This document shows positions 21,218 to 30,718 of a stretch of 35,673 nt of DNA, piece by piece (the stretch's first letter is position 1; the number at the start of each line of letters is the position of its first letter). The stretch covers positions 1 through 35,673 of the forward strand of contig JAPLDJ010000002.1 in NCBI GenBank assembly GCA_026391805.1, given 5' to 3'. The notes beneath the pieces were generated by a model, which had not been told where the DNA came from, made no database searches, and saw nothing but the letters and a program-made list of their open reading frames with translations. The translations under genes were made by a program, and so were the position numbers. The stretch is from Bacteroidota bacterium (GTDB taxonomy: Bacteria > Bacteroidota > Bacteroidia > Bacteroidales > FEN-979).

Positions 21218-23164
21218 ATGAGCTATATCCACTTTGATAAATCCCAGCTGGTGAACCTGGAGTTTTGCCTCAGCCGTGAGCTTCTCAGGTCGAACCGGGC
21301 CGGATCCTATGCCAGTTCCACCATCATTCATTGCAACACCCGGAAATATCACGGATTGCTGGTGACGCCGCAACCGGGGATCGACAACGAGAACCATGTG
21401 CTGCTCTCCTGCCTCGATGAGACCGTCATCCAGCGGGAAGTTGAATTCAACATGGGGATCCATAAATACCCGGGTGGAAATTTTTATCCCAAAGGCCATA
21501 AATACATCCTCGACTTTTCCATCGAACCGATTCCAAATATTTCCTATGGCGTTGGGGGTGTGGTATTGACCAAAGAGATGATCCTGACATCCTCCGAAGA
21601 CCGGATGATCATCAAATATACATTGAAAGAGGCCCATTCACCCACCAAGATCCGCTTACGGCCGTTCCTTGCTTTCCGCAATGTCCATGAGGTAAAACGT
21701 GAAAACATCTTCGCCGACAAAAAGTACGAGCATGTTCCGAACGGCATCAAGGTGAGGATGTACCACGGGTATACAGAACTTTTCATGCAGCTATCCAAAC
21801 CCGCAGAATACATTCATGTTCCCGACTGGTATTACAACATTGAATACCAGGAAGAGATGGACAGGGGCTACGATTACCAGGAAGACCTGTATGTACCGGG
21901 CTATTTTGAATTCGACATAAAGAAGGGCGAAAGTGTTTATTTCTGTGCTGGAACCAAAGAGATACCGCCCGTTTCCATTAAAAGGGTCTACAATTGTGAG
22001 CTGGAAAAGCGTGTCCCGAGAAATAACTTTGAAAACTGCCTTAAGAATGCAGCATCTCAGTTCATTGTAAAAAAAGGAAATAAAACCGAGGTGATGGCAG
22101 GATATCCCTGGTTTGGCCGGTGGGGAAGGGATACCTTTATTGCCCTTCCGGGACTTACGCTGGTAAATGAGGATTTTGCGACCTGCAAGAATGTGATCGA
22201 TACGATGATCGCCGACCTGAACGGCCCGCTCTTCCCGAACATCGGTTCCGGCAGCCATTCGGCCTACAATTCGGTGGATGCCCCGCTCTGGTTTTTCTGG
22301 GCGTTGCAGCAATATGCTGAATTCACCGGCACGAAAGCCAGGATCTGGAAGGAATACGGAAAGAAGATGAAGATGATCCTTGAGGGATACCGCGAGGGGA
22401 CTCAGTTCAACATAAGGATGAACGAAAACGGACTTATCTCTGCCGGTGAGCCCGGCAAAGCCCTTACCTGGATGGATGCCGTGGTTCACGGAAAACCGGT
22501 GACCCCGCGCATCGGGATGCCGGTTGAGATCAATGCCCTCTGGTACAACGCCATCTGCTTCAGCCTGGAAGTTGCCAAACTCGGAAAGGACAAGGAATTT
22601 ATCAGTTCCTGGAAACCTGTTGCTGATATGATCCCGGCTTCGTTCGTATCGACCTTCTGGAATGCCGCCAAAGGATATCTTGCCGACTATGTTGACGGCG
22701 ATTATAAGGACTGGACCGTTCGGCCGAACATGGTTTTTGCCACTTCGCTGCCGTATTCCCCGGTTGATGATGAAATTAAAGAGAATGTGCTGGAAGTAAT
22801 CCGCAAAGAGCTTCTCACGAGCCGCGGGCTGCGGACATTAACGCCAAAGCACCCGGCCTATAAAAGCATTTATTTCGGTGACCAGGCCGAACGCGACCTG
22901 GCCTATCACCAGGGAACAGTCTGGCCCTGGCTGCTCGGTCATTTTGCAGAAGGATACCTGAAATTGTACGGAAAACAAGAAGTTTCCTATATCCGGTCGC
23001 TGTTTAAAGGATTTGAACAGGTGATGACGGAGCACGGGATCGGAACGATCTCCGAGATCTATGACGGCGATCCGCCCCATACAGCAAGAGGAGCGATCTC
23101 CCAGGCGTGGAGCGTGGCGGAACTGCTCAGGATGAACTGGCTGATAAAGGAGTATGAAAAATAG
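21218..23164 (+). CDS. Glycogen debranching enzyme (amylo-alpha-1,6-glucosidase type)
   Basis: A 648-residue debranching enzyme of the GDE/GH133-like bacterial-archaeal type, which removes alpha-1,6-linked glucose at glycogen branch points. The N-terminal domain has FCLSRELLRSNRAGSYASST and CNTRKYHGLLV, the usual beginning of this family. The (alpha/alpha)6 catalytic domain carries WFGRWGRDTFIALPGL near residue 300, and WPWLLGHFAEG and SEIYDGDPPHTARGAISQAW near the C-terminus. I used ATG 21218 because the in-frame TTG at 21212 adds only two residues. First of four co-directional glycogen genes; its TAG stop lies at the start of a GCGAAAA repeat. Confidence 0.93.
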   Translation: MSYIHFDKSQLVNLEFCLSRELLRSNRAGSYASSTIIHCNTRKYHGLLVTPQPGIDNENHVLLSCLDETVIQREVEFNMGIHKYPGGNFYPKGHKYILDFSIEPIPNISYGVGGVVLTKEMILTSSEDRMIIKYTLKEAHSPTKIRLRPFLAFRNVHEVKRENIFADKKYEHVPNGIKVRMYHGYTELFMQLSKPAEYIHVPDWYYNIEYQEEMDRGYDYQEDLYVPGYFEFDIKKGESVYFCAGTKEIPPVSIKRVYNCELEKRVPRNNFENCLKNAASQFIVKKGNKTEVMAGYPWFGRWGRDTFIALPGLTLVNEDFATCKNVIDTMIADLNGPLFPNIGSGSHSAYNSVDAPLWFFWALQQYAEFTGTKARIWKEYGKKMKMILEGYREGTQFNIRMNENGLISAGEPGKALTWMDAVVHGKPVTPRIGMPVEINALWYNAICFSLEVAKLGKDKEFISSWKPVADMIPASFVSTFWNAAKGYLADYVDGDYKDWTVRPNMVFATSLPYSPVDDEIKENVLEVIRKELLTSRGLRTLTPKHPAYKSIYFGDQAERDLAYHQGTVWPWLLGHFAEGYLKLYGKQEVSYIRSLFKGFEQVMTEHGIGTISEIYDGDPPHTARGAISQAWSVAELLRMNWLIKEYEK

Positions 23165-23191
23165 CGAAAAGCGAAAAGCGAAAAGCGAAAA
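23164..23191 (+). repeat. Heptamer repeat (GCGAAAA)x4
   Basis: Four perfect GCGAAAA units that begin at the last base of the debranching-enzyme stop codon and fill half of the 59-base spacer before the GT4 gene. Confidence 0.85.
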
Positions 23192-23223
23192 GAAATTGTA
23201 AATCTGAATTCATAAAAAGAATT

Positions 23224-24516
23224 ATGCGAGTTTTAATGTTTGGCTGGGAATTCCCTCCTCATATCACCGGTGGTTTGGGAACTGCCTGTTTCGGTTTGGT
23301 AAAGGGGTTGACAAAGCAGGGTGTCGAGGTGATCTTCGTGGTTCCCAAGGCCTATGGCGATGAGTCGAAGGAAGGTTTCCGGCTGGTGAATGCCAGCGAC
23401 ATGGTGATGGATTTCACGAATGTAAAATACCAGGAGCACTGGAACCGGATCAAATTCCTGGAAATCGGATCCAACCTGATCCCTTATGTCGGCCCGGAAG
23501 ATTTTGAAAGGCTGAAGGAAGAAGAGAAGCTGCAGGTCACTTCCGAAGGACAGTCGGTATTTTCGGAGCGTTACCAGTTCTCCGGTAAATACGGGATCAA
23601 CCTGATGGAGGAGGTTTCGCGCTATGCGCTGGTTGCATCGGTGATTGCCCAGCAGAATACCTATGATGTGATCCATGCCCACGACTGGCTGACCTACCCG
23701 GCCGGTATTGCCGCCAAAAAGATCAGCGGGAAGCCGCTGGTGGTGCATGTTCATGCCACCGAATTCGACCGTTCGGGAGAGAACGTCAACCAGACTGTTT
23801 ATAACCTTGAACGGGAAGGAATGGAAGAGGCCGACCTGGTGATCACAGTCAGCCATCTTACGCGGCAGATTGTCATCGAGCGTTACGGGATCGACCCGGA
23901 AAAGGTGATCACCGTTCACAATGCCGTTGAACCGGTCGACCGTCCTGAATTTAATGAGGTGAGGAAGCATCTGAAGGAGAAGGTAGTAACCTTTCTCGGG
24001 CGCGTAACCTTTCAGAAAGGACCGGATTACTTTATCGAAGCCGCATATAAGGTCCTGCAAAAGGATCCGGATGTGCGTTTCGTAATGGCTGGATCCGGCG
24101 ATCTGCTCAACAAGATGATACGCCGTGCCGCCCAGCTTCATATCGGCACAAAATTCCATTTCACCGGCTTCCTCAAGGGAGCCGAGGTGGATACCATGTT
24201 TGCGCTGAGCGATGTCTATGTGATGCCCTCCGTGTCGGAGCCCTTCGGGATCTCCCCCCTGGAGGCGATGCGTTCCAATGTTCCGGTGGTCATTTCAAAG
24301 CAGTCGGGGGTTTCGGAGGTACTGAAACATGCCCTAAAGGTTGATTTCTGGGACATCGATGCACTGGCCGATGCAATCTACGGTTTACTTCACTATGAAG
24401 GACTGAAGAAGATGTTCATCCGGTATGGCAAGGAGGAGGTCGACAACCTGAAATGGGACAATGCCGCGGGCGAAGTTCTTGCAGTTTATAACCAGGCACA
24501 AACTTTAGTGCATTAA
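23224..24516 (+). CDS. GT4-family glycosyltransferase (glycogen-synthase-like)
   Basis: A 430-residue GT-B glycosyltransferase, family GT4. The N-terminal Rossmann part opens MFGWEFPPHITGGLG and has the HAHDWLT and HVHATEFDRSGENVN motifs. The C-terminal part carries the donor-site ExxxxxxxE pair E339/E347 (SEPFGISPLEAM). It is cytoplasmic, with no signal. Its place between the debranching enzyme and a GH57 amylase suggests transfer of glucose from a nucleotide sugar onto an alpha-glucan or maltooligosaccharide, in addition to the GT3 synthase further on. The exact donor is not known. Confidence 0.9.
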   Translation: MRVLMFGWEFPPHITGGLGTACFGLVKGLTKQGVEVIFVVPKAYGDESKEGFRLVNASDMVMDFTNVKYQEHWNRIKFLEIGSNLIPYVGPEDFERLKEEEKLQVTSEGQSVFSERYQFSGKYGINLMEEVSRYALVASVIAQQNTYDVIHAHDWLTYPAGIAAKKISGKPLVVHVHATEFDRSGENVNQTVYNLEREGMEEADLVITVSHLTRQIVIERYGIDPEKVITVHNAVEPVDRPEFNEVRKHLKEKVVTFLGRVTFQKGPDYFIEAAYKVLQKDPDVRFVMAGSGDLLNKMIRRAAQLHIGTKFHFTGFLKGAEVDTMFALSDVYVMPSVSEPFGISPLEAMRSNVPVVISKQSGVSEVLKHALKVDFWDIDALADAIYGLLHYEGLKKMFIRYGKEEVDNLKWDNAAGEVLAVYNQAQTLVH

Positions 24517-24540
24517 AGAGAAATTCATTGCTGATAAAAA

Positions 24541-24634
24541 GATGCTAGATGCTAGTTACTGGATGTGTGAGTTAAGGGTTAAGGGTTAAGTGATACCTGT
24601 ATTGTAAATATCCAGCATCCAGCATCCAGCATCA
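24541..24634. repeat. Heptamer inverted arrays between GT4 and GH57 genes
   Basis: In continuous 7-base phase: GATGCTA twice, GTTACTG, GATGTGT, GAGTTAA, GGGTTAA twice (24541-24589). Then TCCAGCA three times and TCAG (24611-24634), which is the inverse complement of the GATGCT(A/G)G units. The two ends can pair into a stem with the GGGTTAA units in the loop. It could attenuate or process the operon transcript. Confidence 0.75.
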
Positions 24635-24665
24635 GAAAAAAATAAAGAAAACCAGAATAAATAAT

Positions 24666-26336
24666 ATGAGATCCATCTGCTTATACTTCCAGGTTCATCA
24701 GCCCTTCAGGCTGAGAACCTACCGTTTTTTCAACATCGGTGCAGAGCATAACTACTTTGATGATTTCCAGAACCGGCAGATCATCAAAAGGGTAGCCGAT
24801 AAGTGTTATCTCCCGGCCAATAAGATGATGCTCGATCTGATCAAGGAATACGGGTCGGCTTTTAAGGTCACCTTCTCGATCTCAGGCACGGCCATCGAGC
24901 AGCTTCAGCAGCATGCCCCGGAGGTGATCCAGGGTTTTCAGAAGCTGGCCAGGACAGGCTGCGTTGAATTTCTTGCCGAGACCTATGCCCATTCGCTCGC
25001 ATCACAGGGAAACAGCGAAGAATTTATCGACCAGGTGAAGCAGCATTCAGATACCATAGAACAACTTTTTGGCAAGAGGCCGAAGACGTTCCGGAACACC
25101 GAGCTCATCTATTCCGATGCGATAGGGGAGATGGTGGCAGATATGGGATTCAATACCATGATCACGGAAGGTGCAAAGCATATCCTGGGTTGGAAGAGCC
25201 CGAATTATATGTACTGCAATTCGAGAAACCCGAAACTGAAATTACTGCTCCGGAACAACAGGCTGAGTGATGACATCGCTTTCCGGTTTTCTACGGTGGA
25301 ATGGCCGGAATGGCCGCTTACCGCGGAAAAATTCACAGGCTGGCTGAATGCGATCGAATCCCGTGAAGAGGTTGTAAATGTATTCATTGATTATGAAACG
25401 ATCGGAGAACGGCAATGGAAAGAGACAGGGATCTTCGATTTCTTTAAAGCCTTGCCCAAATCCGTAATGTCGAATTCCGATTTCCGGTTTGCAACACCCT
25501 CCGAACTCACCGATGTTCTGCAGCCGGTTGCGCAGATGCATGTGCCTTTCCCGATCTCCTGGGCGGATGAAGAACGCGACCTGACCTCGTGGCTGGGAAA
25601 TGAATTGCAGGATGAAGCTTTTTCGAAATTGTATTCGTTGAACGACAAAATCCGGAAGATCAGCGATCCTTCCATCCTGAAAGACTGGAATTACCTTCAG
25701 ACCTCCGACCATTTTTATTACATGTGCACAAAATGGTTTTCACATGGTACGGTCTATAAGTATTTCAACCCTTATCCGTCACCCTACGAGGCTTTTATCA
25801 ATTACATGAATGTACTTTCGGATTTCATGATCCGGGTGGATAATGCACTTTTAATGGAAGCTGCTATAGCGCCGGCACCGAAAGCTGTCAGGAAAAAGGC
25901 AGCTGAGAAAGCACCGAAGACAGTCAGGACAAAACCAAAAACAACCACCGGCACACTGGTTGAAGAAGAACATGTTGTCAAATCCTCTAAGATACTGTCT
26001 GCAAAGAAAGTGGCAGAGAAGAGTGCAAAGGCAACCGTCAAAGCACCAAAAGAGAAAGCAACCGAGAAGCTTTTCAGCTCGCTGAATGTTGAGGATATCA
26101 TAACCCTGTCGGATGCCAAGGTCAAGAAGATCATCAAGTCCATGGAAATCGAAACTGTTTCAGCCGCCATGAAAGGAGCGAAAAAGGAGGTCAGGGAAAA
26201 GGTGGAAAAGAACCTTGGTAAGCGTGCACTGAAAACCTACCACGAGCTGTTGAAGCAGATCAAGACCATCCATGAATCGGAGATCAAGAAATCGCGCAAG
26301 CTCTTCGAAAAACAAATCAAAGCACTTATTAAATAA
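24666..26336 (+). CDS. GH57 alpha-amylase-like enzyme with Lys/Ala linker and FliG-C-like C-terminal domain
   Basis: A 556-residue protein. Residues 1-397 are a GH57 glycoside hydrolase: the HQP motif at 11-13, the nucleophile E146 in FRNTELIYSD, and the acid/base candidate D242 in FIDYETIGE. It should cut or transfer alpha-1,4-glucan. Residues 398-469 are a Lys/Ala/Thr-rich, probably disordered linker. Residues 470-556 are all-helical and look like the C-terminal domain of flagellar FliG: a D-I-x-x-L-x-D opening, then AAMKGAKKEVREK and KNLGKRAL matching FliG's ALKGA..E.REK..KN.S.RA. No flagellar genes are present. The extension is a striking addition, probably for protein binding. It ends 8 bases before the synthase-phosphorylase gene. 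Confidence 0.88.
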   Translation: MRSICLYFQVHQPFRLRTYRFFNIGAEHNYFDDFQNRQIIKRVADKCYLPANKMMLDLIKEYGSAFKVTFSISGTAIEQLQQHAPEVIQGFQKLARTGCVEFLAETYAHSLASQGNSEEFIDQVKQHSDTIEQLFGKRPKTFRNTELIYSDAIGEMVADMGFNTMITEGAKHILGWKSPNYMYCNSRNPKLKLLLRNNRLSDDIAFRFSTVEWPEWPLTAEKFTGWLNAIESREEVVNVFIDYETIGERQWKETGIFDFFKALPKSVMSNSDFRFATPSELTDVLQPVAQMHVPFPISWADEERDLTSWLGNELQDEAFSKLYSLNDKIRKISDPSILKDWNYLQTSDHFYYMCTKWFSHGTVYKYFNPYPSPYEAFINYMNVLSDFMIRVDNALLMEAAIAPAPKAVRKKAAEKAPKTVRTKPKTTTGTLVEEEHVVKSSKILSAKKVAEKSAKATVKAPKEKATEKLFSSLNVEDIITLSDAKVKKIIKSMEIETVSAAMKGAKKEVREKVEKNLGKRALKTYHELLKQIKTIHESEIKKSRKLFEKQIKALIK

Positions 26337-26344
26337 ACTAACGA

Positions 26345-29300
26345 ATGACTGTAACGAAAGAGGATCCCACAGTGGCGCCCGGATATCTTTTTGAGACAAG
26401 CTGGGAAGTATGCAACAAGGTAGGCGGGATCTACACCGTAATTTCAACCAAAGCACCTTCACTGGTAAATGAATACCACGATAAATATATCCTGATCGGT
26501 CCTGATGTCTGGAAAGAAACCCACGAGAATCCCGAATTCCTGGAGGATAAGTTCCTGTACAAGGCCTGGCGCCTGAAAGCAGAAAGTGACGGGCTGAACA
26601 TCAAGATCGGCCGCTGGAACATCCCAAGCCAGCCGGTGGTCGTGCTGATCGACTTTACACCCTATTTTTCACAGAAAGACAAGATCTTTGCCTGGCTCTG
26701 GGAAACCTACAAGCTGGATTCCCTTTCCGGCGGCTGGGACTATATGGAACCGGCCCTCTTCGGCTATGCTGCCGCACAGGTGATCGAAAGCTTTTACGAC
26801 TATTATGTATCTTTCCAGGATAAGATTGTGGCCCAGTTCCATGAATGGATGACCGGCGCCGGAATTCTTTTCCTGAAAAACAAAGTTCCGCAGGTAGGTA
26901 CGGTATTTACGACGCATGCCACGGTCATCGGCCGGAGCATCGCCGGCAACGGCCTGCCGCTGTACAAGGACATGAGTCAATATGATGCGGAGGGGATGGC
27001 CCACCGGTTTGGCGTTGTCTCAAAGCAATCGCTGGAAAAGCTTTCTGCCCTCGAGGCCGATTGTTTTACCACCGTGAGCGAGATCACCAACAACGAATGC
27101 CGGCAGTTCCTCGAAAAGGAGGTGGATATCCTCACACCGAACGGCTTTGACGATACCTTTGTTCCGGTTAAGGATGATTTTTTCGAAAAGCGTTCCCAGG
27201 CCAGGAAAAAGCTGTTTGAGGTCGCCGAAGGATTGCTCAACCAGCCGATTGCCAAGGACAGTATCCTGATCATCAACAGCGGCCGGTATGAATTCCGCAA
27301 CAAGGGCATCGACCTCTTCATTGATGTAATGGGAAGACTGAACAAGAAGGCCAACCTTCAGCGTGACATCATTGCCTATATCACCATTCCGGCCTATCAG
27401 TTTGGTCCCCGGCCGGAACTTCTTGAACGGATGGCAAAGCGTGATTTCAGTGCGCCGGTAACGGGTGAATTTCTTACCCATGTGCTGAATGAACCCGAAA
27501 ATGATGCCATCCTCCGGAAAATTCATTCGAACGATCTTACGAATGCCGCCGGCGACAGGGTCAAGGTGATCTTTGTACCGGCATACCTGAACGGGAGCGA
27601 CGGCATTTTCAACCTGGCCTATTACGACCTTCTGATCGGTTTTGACGGCTCGATGTTTCCTTCCTATTATGAGCCCTGGGGATATACACCGCTCGAAAGT
27701 CTTGCCTTTCATATTCCTACCATAACGACCTCCCTGGCCGGTTTCGGCCAGTGGGTGAAGGCCCTGTATCCTACCATTAAGGACAGTGTGACGGTGATCC
27801 CGCGGGGAGATGATAACGATGAATTTGTCGTGGATGAGATGATAAAGGCAGTGATCCAGGTAAGCAACAAGCCGGACAAAGAGATCATGAAGATCCGCCT
27901 GAAGGCGTTTGAGGTTTCGCGGTCGGCCCTCTGGAAAAATCTTATCAGCAACTACCGGCAAGCTTATTCTCTTGCACTTGGTAAATCAGACGCACGGATT
28001 GAACTTTACAAGGGGAAACAGGCCATTGTACAAACGGTTCCGGTCAACGGCATTCATGAGACCCATGCGGAATGGAAAAAGTTCCTGGTACAGCAGAACC
28101 TCCCGGAGAACCTTTCGCCGCTGACACGGATTGCCAACAACCTCTGGTGGACATGGAACAGCGAAGGGTATGATCTTTTTGAAATGATCAACCGGAAGCG
28201 GTGGGAGGAATTCAGGCACAACCCGATCCAGCTCATCGAATCACTGAATTATGAAGAGCTGCAGGTCCTCAGCCGGAACGAAGCATTCATGGAACGGCTG
28301 GATAGTGTGACAAGGGATTTTGACGCCTACATGGCAAAGGCGGAAGAGAAGCCTGAGAAGCAGGTGGCCTATTTCAGCATGGAGTTTGGGCTTCACGATA
28401 CAGTAAAGATCTTTTCCGGCGGACTCGGCATGCTGGCCGGCGATTACCTCAAGCAGGCCAGCGATTCCAATTACAACATTGTGGGGATCGGGCTCCTGTA
28501 CCGCTATGGTTATTTCCAGCAGCAGATCGCCATCACCGGTGAACAGATTGAAACCTACACCCCTCAGAAATTCACGCATCTTCCGTTGCAGCCTGTCAGG
28601 GATGAGAACAACAACTGGCTGAAAGTCACCTTTGCCATGCCCGGAAGGACCATGTATGCCAAGATCTGGCGGGTTGATGTAGGCAGGGTTCCGCTGTACC
28701 TCCTGGATTCAGATATCGAAGAAAATGCAGAAGACGACCGCACGATCACCCACCAGCTGTATGGCGGCGACAATGAAAACCGGTTGCGCCAGGAGTTGCT
28801 GCTTGGACTGGGAGGGATCCGGATGCTGAACCTCCTGGGAATAGATCCTGACATCTACCACAGCAATGAAGGGCATTCGGCTTTCATCGGGCTCGAACGG
28901 CTGCGGAACATCATTCAGCACGACAAACTGACCTTTTACCAGGCACTTGAAGTTGTGCGGGCGTCGACCCTTTTCACCACACATACACCCGTACCTGCGG
29001 GGCATGACCGGTTCAGCGAGGATCTTATCCGTCGTTACCTGTCGCATTTACCCGAGCACCTGAACATCAAATGGGAAGAGTTCATGAACCTTGGTAAGGT
29101 TCACGAAGGTTCATCGGAAGAATTTTCGATGAGCATCCTTGCAGCCAAACTCTCACAGGAGATGAACGGTGTCAGCAGGATCCACGGGGCAGTGACCCGG
29201 GAAATGTTTTCGGAACTTTATCCCGGTTATTATCCGAAGGAACTGCACATCGGCTATGTTACAAACGGCGTGCATTATCCTACATGGGCTGCACGGGTGT

Positions 29301-30598
29301 GGCAGGAGCTGTACAGTAAAGTTTTTAAGGAAGGTTTTCTTGAAAACCAGTCCAACCCCGAGTGGTGGGAACAGATCCAGGATGTGGACGACGAGCTCAT
29401 ATGGAAAACCCATCTCTCACAAAAGAAAAAGCTTAAGGATTACCTGAACAACCGGCTGTATGAAGAGATGACGCGCAGGAACGAAAATCCCAAGCTGATC
29501 TTCAAAATGCGTGAAGCGTCGAGGGATGAAGGTCTTACCATCGGATTTGCCCGCCGGTTTGCAACCTATAAAAGGGCGCATCTTTTATTCTCCAACCCTG
29601 ACCGGTTATCAAAGATTGTCAGCAATCCGAAAAGGCCTGTCCGTTTTATTTTTGCGGGAAAAGCACATCCGAAAGACGAAGCCGGCCAGGCCCTGATCAA
29701 GGATATTTATGAAATGTCGAAGAGCCCTGAATTCCTGGGCAAAATCTTCTTCGTGGAGAATTACGACATCGAGCTGGCTCAATACCTCGTCAGCGGTGTG
29801 GATATCTGGCTCAATACACCGGCACGGCCGATGGAGGCTTCCGGTACCAGCGGGGAGAAGGCAGTGATGAACGGTGTGGTGAATTTCAGTGTGCTGGATG
29901 GCTGGTGGGCTGAGGGTTACCGCCCGGATGCCGGCTGGGCGCTGAACGAACAGGCGACTTATGACAACCCCCGGTTCCAGGACGATCTCGATGCTGAAAC
30001 GATCTATACCATCCTGGAAGAGGAAATCATTCCCCTCTACTATGATTTGAATTCAAAGAAGGTCCCCGAAAGGTGGGTCTCCTACATTAAAAACACGATC
30101 TCAGGCATCGCACCTCATTATACCATGAAGCGGCAACTGGATGATTACATCCGGATGTACTATGAGCCCCTGTTTGAACGGTCGGCACGGATGGCGGAGC
30201 GGAATTTTGAACTGGCCAGGCACCTTGCGTCCTGGAAAAGAAATGTGCTGAGGGAATGGAATCACCTGGAAATTATCTCCCTGAACATGCCCGACTCGAC
30301 TCATAAGCCGCTCATCCTCGGTGAATCCTTCAAGGCCGAAATTATTATTGACCTGGCCGAACTGTCACCGGAAGATATCGGCATCGAGATCCTTTTTGGT
30401 AAAAAGGTGAACGATGAAGTGAAGGAACCGCTGTTCACGCGTGAGATGGCCCTGACAAAAGCCAGCAAGAACATTGCGACCTATTCCTGCGACATTCCCT
30501 TCAACCAGGCGGGGGTTTATGATTTCACCTTCCGGCTCTACCCGAAAAACAAGGATCTTCCGCACCGCCAGGATTTCAGCATCGTAAAGTGGATCTGA
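26345..30598 (+). CDS. Bifunctional GT3 glycogen synthase fused to GT35 alpha-glucan phosphorylase
   Basis: A 1417-residue fusion. Residues about 12-545 form a GT3 glycogen synthase, the animal/yeast type: FETSWEVCNKVGGIYTVIS with K25, HATVIGR (191-197) and the E443/E451 pair in YYEPWGYTPLES. Residues about 575-1417 form an alpha-glucan phosphorylase of the short type with a DUF3417-like start (LTRIANNLWWTWNSE). The PLP lysine is K1172 in EASGTSGEKAVMNG. One part builds glycogen from a nucleotide sugar and the other releases glucose-1-phosphate, so opposing reactions share one chain. Both active sites look complete. No stop, frameshift or internal start signal was seen at the junction. Confidence 0.93.
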   Translation: MTVTKEDPTVAPGYLFETSWEVCNKVGGIYTVISTKAPSLVNEYHDKYILIGPDVWKETHENPEFLEDKFLYKAWRLKAESDGLNIKIGRWNIPSQPVVVLIDFTPYFSQKDKIFAWLWETYKLDSLSGGWDYMEPALFGYAAAQVIESFYDYYVSFQDKIVAQFHEWMTGAGILFLKNKVPQVGTVFTTHATVIGRSIAGNGLPLYKDMSQYDAEGMAHRFGVVSKQSLEKLSALEADCFTTVSEITNNECRQFLEKEVDILTPNGFDDTFVPVKDDFFEKRSQARKKLFEVAEGLLNQPIAKDSILIINSGRYEFRNKGIDLFIDVMGRLNKKANLQRDIIAYITIPAYQFGPRPELLERMAKRDFSAPVTGEFLTHVLNEPENDAILRKIHSNDLTNAAGDRVKVIFVPAYLNGSDGIFNLAYYDLLIGFDGSMFPSYYEPWGYTPLESLAFHIPTITTSLAGFGQWVKALYPTIKDSVTVIPRGDDNDEFVVDEMIKAVIQVSNKPDKEIMKIRLKAFEVSRSALWKNLISNYRQAYSLALGKSDARIELYKGKQAIVQTVPVNGIHETHAEWKKFLVQQNLPENLSPLTRIANNLWWTWNSEGYDLFEMINRKRWEEFRHNPIQLIESLNYEELQVLSRNEAFMERLDSVTRDFDAYMAKAEEKPEKQVAYFSMEFGLHDTVKIFSGGLGMLAGDYLKQASDSNYNIVGIGLLYRYGYFQQQIAITGEQIETYTPQKFTHLPLQPVRDENNNWLKVTFAMPGRTMYAKIWRVDVGRVPLYLLDSDIEENAEDDRTITHQLYGGDNENRLRQELLLGLGGIRMLNLLGIDPDIYHSNEGHSAFIGLERLRNIIQHDKLTFYQALEVVRASTLFTTHTPVPAGHDRFSEDLIRRYLSHLPEHLNIKWEEFMNLGKVHEGSSEEFSMSILAAKLSQEMNGVSRIHGAVTREMFSELYPGYYPKELHIGYVTNGVHYPTWAARVWQELYSKVFKEGFLENQSNPEWWEQIQDVDDELIWKTHLSQKKKLKDYLNNRLYEEMTRRNENPKLIFKMREASRDEGLTIGFARRFATYKRAHLLFSNPDRLSKIVSNPKRPVRFIFAGKAHPKDEAGQALIKDIYEMSKSPEFLGKIFFVENYDIELAQYLVSGVDIWLNTPARPMEASGTSGEKAVMNGVVNFSVLDGWWAEGYRPDAGWALNEQATYDNPRFQDDLDAETIYTILEEEIIPLYYDLNSKKVPERWVSYIKNTISGIAPHYTMKRQLDDYIRMYYEPLFERSARMAERNFELARHLASWKRNVLREWNHLEIISLNMPDSTHKPLILGESFKAEIIIDLAELSPEDIGIEILFGKKVNDEVKEPLFTREMALTKASKNIATYSCDIPFNQAGVYDFTFRLYPKNKDLPHRQDFSIVKWI

Positions 30599-30655
30599 TC
30601 TGAGGAGATCATGCTTCATTCTGAAGCCGGTCCATCCTGAAAAAAAACTGCCGGA

Positions 30656-30686
30656 TTGACCTGTCTGATTTATTTGTGTATCTTTA
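30656..30686 (+). promoter_or_regulatory. Promoter of the multiheme cytochrome gene
   Basis: TTG (30656-30658), 20 bases and TATCTTTA (30679-30686; one change from TAnnTTTG), followed by a 32-base leader to the ATG. It separates the cytochrome from the glycogen operon. Confidence 0.5.
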
Positions 30687-30718
30687 TAGGGAATAACAGA
30701 TACCAAAACTGACAGGTT

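Noticed and set aside
21791-22489. 232-codon minus-strand frame
   Set aside because: Antisense shadow of the debranching enzyme.
23233-24159. 308-codon minus-strand frame
   Set aside because: Antisense shadow of the GT4 gene, which has clear family motifs on the plus strand.
24569-24589. Telomere-like GGGTTAA units
   Set aside because: Only two and a half units inside a circular-chromosome spacer; they belong to the local heptamer array.
27020-27961. 313-codon minus-strand frame
   Set aside because: Antisense shadow of the glycogen synthase domain; no motifs of its own.
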